From Belnapia mucosa (GTDB lineage Bacteria > Pseudomonadota > Alphaproteobacteria > Acetobacterales > Acetobacteraceae): a DNA stretch of 64,000 nucleotides. The translations under genes and the position numbers were made by a program. Shown here one piece after another: positions 63,720 to 64,000 of the stretch (position 1 is its first letter; every line of letters begins with the position of its first letter). The stretch spans positions 62,001-126,000 of the forward strand of contig NZ_JAEUXJ010000004.1 in assembly GCF_016775475.1 (NCBI RefSeq), given 5' to 3'. The notes below the pieces were generated by a model. It ran no database searches. It was not told the DNA's origin and saw only the letters and a program-made list of their open reading frames with translations.

Positions 63720-64000
63720 ATGCCCGATCAAGCTATCGCCGAGGCCGGGCTGGCGCTGCAGCCACCCCGCCCGTCCCGGCCGCGCCGGCTCGACCTCGAC
63801 CGGGCGCGCGGCATCGCCATCCTGCTGGTCGTCTTCGGCCATGTGGTGGCGCAGACCGTGCCGCCCGGCGTCGAGTGGTACGAACCGGTGCGCTACGCCA
63901 TCTACCGTTTCCACATGCCTTTCTTCCTCTATCTCAGCGGTACGGTGGTGGTGCTGTCGGGCGTGCTGGGGAAGCCGGCCAGGCTGGTGGGCCGGCAGCG
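63720..64000 (+). CDS. Acyltransferase 3 family protein (partial, cut by window edge)
   Basis: The first 93 residues show the acyltransferase 3 N terminus: DLDRARGIAILLVVFGHVVA with the conserved His, then YRFHMPFFLYLSGTVVV. The rest lies beyond the window. It begins four bases after the polymerase-like gene and probably decorates the same polymer. Confidence 0.85.
   Translation, partial: MPDQAIAEAGLALQPPRPSRPRRLDLDRARGIAILLVVFGHVVAQTVPPGVEWYEPVRYAIYRFHMPFFLYLSGTVVVLSGVLGKPARLVGRQ

Overview
This window is very GC-rich, densely packed chromosomal DNA. Genes are often translationally coupled by 1- to 4-base stop/start overlaps. The gene content points to an alphaproteobacterium, most plausibly of the Acetobacteraceae (Roseomonas-like). 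The indicators are a Bug-type tricarboxylate receptor, a form II CoxL-like molybdenum hydroxylase, a large family 5 solute-binding-protein expansion, a TRAP transporter, and a Coq7-type ubiquinone hydroxylase. The taxon is inferred from gene content and base composition, not from a marker gene. I found no rRNA, tRNA, CRISPR array, insertion sequence or prophage.

Positions 1-24,300 hold housekeeping and metabolic genes in short operons. In order these are: a truncated PAS sensor with an ethylene-receptor-like membrane domain; dsbB-coq7-SnoaL; tandem glutathione transferases; otsBA for trehalose; enoyl-CoA hydratase and cysK; pobA divergent from a DsbA/FrnE-like oxidoreductase; an XRE regulator and a short-chain dehydrogenase. 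They are followed by a ParA-like ATPase run with two acetyltransferases, a coiled-coil protein, a Nudix-AlaX-SseA-MetC operon, a LysR/MFS divergent pair, a double cold-shock protein with a repeat linker, a DadA/AtzH-like pair and a GH1-family enzyme.

Positions 24,300-47,760 form one unbroken minus-strand block of about 23 kb devoted to uptake and oxidation. Read in the direction of transcription it contains a TRAP transporter (dctP-Q-M), seven consecutive paralogous family 5 solute-binding proteins, a single Dpp/Opp-type ABC permease (B, C, D, F), a small membrane protein, a CoxS-CoxL-CoxM molybdenum hydroxylase and a Bug-type receptor. Several intergenic gaps inside the block contain strong RNA hairpins. 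One of them appears to bury a Shine-Dalgarno sequence. The arrangement suggests several receptors feeding one permease, with expression tuned after transcription.

Positions 47,800-64,000 look like an exopolysaccharide or surface-glycan locus. It contains GtrA, a polyprenyl-phosphate sugar-1-phosphate transferase, two GT2 enzymes, a WecG/TagA-type glycosyltransferase, an outer-membrane beta-barrel, an O-antigen ligase/polymerase-like membrane protein, two acyltransferases and a GH5 enzyme. A type I secretion ABC transporter and its HlyD adaptor sit in the middle, bracketed by two small proteins I do not recognise. No RTX substrate, TolC, Wza, Wzc or Wzx is visible, so part of the locus probably lies to the right.

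The most unusual items are the seven-receptor/one-permease block with its structured leaders, the type I secretion module with unknown small partners inside a glycan locus, the ethylene-receptor-like sensor, and the two-domain cold-shock protein with a 14-residue Arg/Gly-rich repeat.
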